NCBI GenBank assembly: GCA_013115145.1
Contig: JAAPAO010000032.1
Span: 58,575 to 122,574, forward strand
Source: Perkinsus chesapeaki
Taxonomy: Eukaryota > Perkinsozoa > Perkinsida > Perkinsidae
Direction: 5' to 3'
Length of the DNA: 64,000 nt
This document shows positions 61,339 to 64,000 of this stretch, one piece after another. Numbering within the stretch: the stretch's first letter is position 1; each line of letters begins with the position of its first letter. The notes under the pieces are model-generated. The model was not told the DNA's origin and did not search any database. It saw only the letters and a program-made list of their open reading frames with translations. The position numbers and the translations under genes were made by a program.

Positions 61339-63085
61339 ATGGCTGTTAATAGTCTTCTTCTTGTGAGTATCTGCGCACTTCAGTGTGTATGTGGAAGGAT
61401 CCCTGAATTTACTATCGACCATATTGACAGCTTTGGAGCTGAGATTAAGGAGGCTGTCTCACGTGAAGGTGGGCTCACACTTAACATCATTTCCTCTTAT
61501 TATCTCTTTCAAGGTGCATTCCTTCTCTCGGGACTATCTCAAACATTCTCGAAGTCCTATAAGCAGTTGGCCACCGAACTCCCGAAGTGTTCTGAATCTG
61601 ATGCCGACAGCGTGGATACCCTCGACGATGCCACCATTCGTATGACTTACGCTAAACGTGAGAGCATTTTACCTCGGTCCCAAAACTAGTGTATTCGGGT
61701 AGATTCGATCGATTCTGCCGAGTCGGTATTCCTCGGACGCAACAGCTGCCCACGGCACCTCAGCGAGCATATCGCCATGCTATCCGACGAGCTTGATTTC
61801 GTCGGAAAGCTAGTCGCCGATAAGTTATCAGATGTAAGTCCAGCGGCTTGGCGGGATTGTTCCTTTCTGTTTTATTTGCGCTCGTAGTGTAACGGTATCA
61901 TACAAGCTTCCCATGCTTGTGACCCGGGTTCGACTCCCGGCGGGCGCAGCTTATTGCTGCCAGGTAATGACAGTCCAACACCATCATAAGGATCTGCAAT
62001 CCTTCGGTGATATTCTTACAAGTGGACGAAGCCATCATTTGGACCACATGCACGTATATAAGCTGCACAATGAGTCAACGAGCCCTATCACGGTAGCATA
62101 TCTGTTGTGGTGGACAGTCGGAGGGCAATGTCATGGTGGCTGACGCAGTGCATTATACGGCGATTTCAGGCTTCCGCCAGAGCAACCTCCACCCTCACAT
62201 GGCACACTGATCAAGGAGCTTTCTTGCTCCTAGTTCTCCCTCCAGGTGACCAAAGCTTTCATTATAGGGATCACCAGGAAGCTGAGGTCAAAAGATTCTC
62301 GTATTTAGCCTTCCTATTCATTATGATCATTTCCAGATGACCTTAACCGTTCCAGATGATGGCGAAATGAGGGTTCTTGTCGTCATGGGGAATACGTTGA
62401 ATAGCAACTTCTTCAGTAAGGCTCCTGCTCGACTTTTAGATAGGCAGTAGGCGCCGTCTCATGTATTTCAATCTTATACTTTTACCTATAATCTGTTGCT
62501 CATTAGCCGTTTCCTTGGCCAATACGTATTAGGTGAAATAAGCTCGTAGGTAAGTTAACGTTCTGCGATTAGGAACCAACCCTCCTATCCGTCCTCTGCC
62601 TCATGCAGTCTACATGAAAGGCTATGCAGCTGAAGGGAACCCACGCGTCATTCTCGGCAGGATGTTCCTGCTGCCGAGCAATATGATAGATTCCTACACT
62701 GGTGTGACCTATGATGGGTGGAGCAAACAGGTTCTGGTAGAGAATCCTATCGCTGATACGAAAGAGATTATAGCCGAGAAGAGGAGATTGGGTACGTGGA
62801 AATATGATTAATTTCGATATCCACTGCTCATTATCAGAAACCAACTGTAACTCGAGTACTATTCTATGTTGGATGAGATGTATGGAGAACACTTGTTCGA
62901 GCGGCCAGGTGCCAGTATGCTGGAATTACACCGGCCAGGATATTTGCCCAAATGATGGGGGAATGCACCCCGAATGTCGAGTCAACTGCCAAGCCTCAGA
63001 GGAGAAATCTATTGCATCTATCAAAACACAGAGCAACTTTGTGCTTATTGTAGTCTTTATTATATACGTTGTTACTACCTGGTAG
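61339..63085 (+). CDS. secreted/surface protein with C-terminal Cys-rich domain and TM
   Basis: Multi-exon gene, start ATG 61339 (MAVNSLLLVSICALQCVCGR, signal peptide). Exon 1 ends ...MTYAK. Removing 61658-61702 (45 nt) avoids an in-frame TAG and joins to HSIDSAESVFLGRNSCPRHL and SDELDFVGKLVADKLSD. The following 130-nt intron (61834-61963) holds a tRNA-Gly gene, then VMTVQHHHKDLQSFGDILTS. Later exons are less certain (LTVPDDGEMRVLVVMGN; KGYAAEGNPRVILGRMFLLP). The last exon is Cys-rich (LCWMRCMENTCSSGQVPVCW, HPECRVNCQ) and ends with a TM helix NFVLIVVFIIYVVTTW. This suggests a type I surface protein; function unknown. Middle exon joins (62100-62580) were not resolved. Confidence 0.5.
61834..61963 (+). 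other. intron hosting the tRNA-Gly gene
   Basis: GTAAGTCC...TTGCTGCCAG, 130 nt, phase 0 between ...ADKLSD and VMTVQHHHKD. A poly-T-rich stretch (TTTCTGTTTTATTT) precedes the tRNA. No clear TTTT terminator lies directly after it before the acceptor, so the host transcript may carry the tRNA. Confidence 0.55.
61878..61948 (+). tRNA. tRNA-Gly (CCC)
   Basis: 71 nt with complete cloverleaf. Acceptor GCGCTCG pairs with CGGGCGC (one G-U). The anticodon stem CAAGC/GCTTG encloses the loop TTCCCAT, anticodon CCC at 61910-61912. The T-stem CCGGG/CCCGG is perfect around TTCGACT. A box TAGTGTAACGG and B box GGTTCGACTCC are intact. CCA is not encoded, as in eukaryotes. It sits inside a protein-gene intron in the same orientation. 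Confidence 0.95.
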
Positions 63086-63819
63086 CCCCGTAGGACGTTG
63101 CCGAGCTGTCCCTGGGCATTAAACGAACTCAGTTGTAGGCTCACAACCCCATCAAGTAGTCTCAACAACACTATCAATAGTCGACTTTCTTACATAAACG
63201 GTTGCCTTTTATTGCGTTTAAACTAGAACACGAGCACTACCACTATAATAATCCCACAAAGGAAGCCCGTCATTCTCTGCGAGGACACATCTTGAATCAA
63301 ATACCTTGCGAAACTGCAACACATGTAATTCAGCCTCTCGAAACTACCACGACACTAGACACGATGCATACATTGCAGCATGTTGAACTGGGTTTAATAA
63401 ACCCTAATATATTAACATTAATATTATGGAACACATATGAGCAAAAATCAACTAAACACCAACGCAAATAACTGGGTTGCCCCAATTATAGCGCTCCGAC
63501 TTCACAAAGGAGACAGGGAGCACAAAAGCAAAAACCCTGGACTGTCATATGAAAAACCATAACCACGAGATCTACGTTACGATGCGGAGTACTACCACGT
63601 TCTCCAATCTGCCACGTTACGTTTTTCTTTCAAAGTGAAACCGTCCTTGTTAGACGAATATCTATTTGGTTGTTCATGGTTTACTAGCGTACTAGCGTCA
63701 CAATTGTGTGCTTCCCTCATCGTAGTCTCGTTTGTCAAGTCTTTTTAGGCAAGCGGGTACGCGTGAACAATTTATAGTCGTTGAAGTTCATTTTCTGTGT
63801 TTTAACTCCTCAGGCCGCC
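63086..63819. other. intergenic region
   Basis: Between two probable secreted-protein genes. An open frame at 63202-63471 has His/Thr-rich, unconvincing composition. No RNA gene seen. A pyrimidine-rich TTTTAACTCCTCAG ends 8 bases before the next ATG and could be a cis or trans splice acceptor. Confidence 0.4.
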
Positions 63820-64000
63820 ATGCTAATTCTACTGCTGTGCACTCTTCTTATAACAGTCTCAGCATCCGGTCGACGCAACCCGGTGGATCATCCATTTATT
63901 CGAGTATATCCGGAACGTTATCCCATCTCGGCTCCCGATGAACATCTTTTCCTTTGTCCAGAGGAGGTCTTGAGTGAGATAGATCTCTCAGGATGGCCTC
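63820..64000 (+). CDS. secreted protein, N-terminal part (cut by window end)
   Basis: ATG 63820 in good context (GCCGCCATG). MLILLLCTLLITVSASG is a strong signal peptide, then RRNPVDHPFIRVYPERYPIS and APDEHLFLCPEEVLSEIDLS, open to the end of the window. Family not recognised. Confidence 0.65.
   Translation, partial: MLILLLCTLLITVSASGRRNPVDHPFIRVYPERYPISAPDEHLFLCPEEVLSEIDLSGWP

Overview
This is a eukaryotic nuclear window from an intron-dense protist. Genes lie on both strands and use the standard code. Most have many short GT-AG introns, usually AT-rich with TAA/TTA runs, about 28-100 nt long. A Perkinsus-like alveolate fits best: papain-type protease, small secreted Cys-rich proteins, Q/N-rich expansions and very short introns. 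The taxon is an inference from style, not a database match.

Layout. 1-7 kb: an unidentified multi-exon gene, a cathepsin L-like protease (-) and a His-rich coiled-coil protein (-). 7.6-16.5 kb: an ataxin-2/PBP1 orthologue with Lsm, LsmAD and PAM2, a CCCH zinc-finger protein, an intronless Tubby-like protein (-) and a small protein with a mitochondrial-type N-terminus (-). 16.6-30.2 kb (+): a large TMEM131-like type I membrane protein with ASH/PapD-like domains, a C-terminal RING protein, a hypothetical protein and the replicative helicase subunit MCM7. 31.8-43.5 kb: an unknown gene, a small mitochondrial membrane protein (-), a kinesin-3 with FHA domain, a secreted Cys-rich protein, a four-TM protein (-), a Cys-rich protein and an MBOAT acyltransferase. 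43.8-47 kb (-): two unknown genes and a gag-like ORF. 47.4-60.7 kb (+): a gene joining a CDP-alcohol phosphotransferase to a phosphocholine/phosphoethanolamine cytidylyltransferase, TRM6, ETF-beta, then two adjacent uninterrupted fusion genes, TenA-ThiD and ThiE-ThiM. 61.3-64 kb: a surface protein gene carrying a real tRNA-Gly(CCC) in one intron, and the start of another secreted protein.

The most unusual observation is a second class of intron. At least eight introns of about 47-85 nt, in five plus-strand genes, are built around a tRNA T-arm/B-box (GGTTCRANNCC), in sense or antisense orientation. One, in TRM6, is an almost complete tRNA-Ala-like element with both A and B boxes. I infer intron gain from tRNA or tRNA-derived SINE insertion (a tRNA-type introner). 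These introns are densest in TRM6, whose product belongs to the enzyme that methylates A58 inside exactly this T-loop motif.

Metabolic themes: TenA, ThiD, ThiM and ThiE together give a complete route from pyrimidine and thiazole breakdown products to thiamine phosphate in two genes. The phosphotransferase-cytidylyltransferase fusion would put the last two Kennedy-pathway steps on one polypeptide. Exon structures were traced by hand from reading frame and family similarity, so the boundaries of unidentified genes are approximate.
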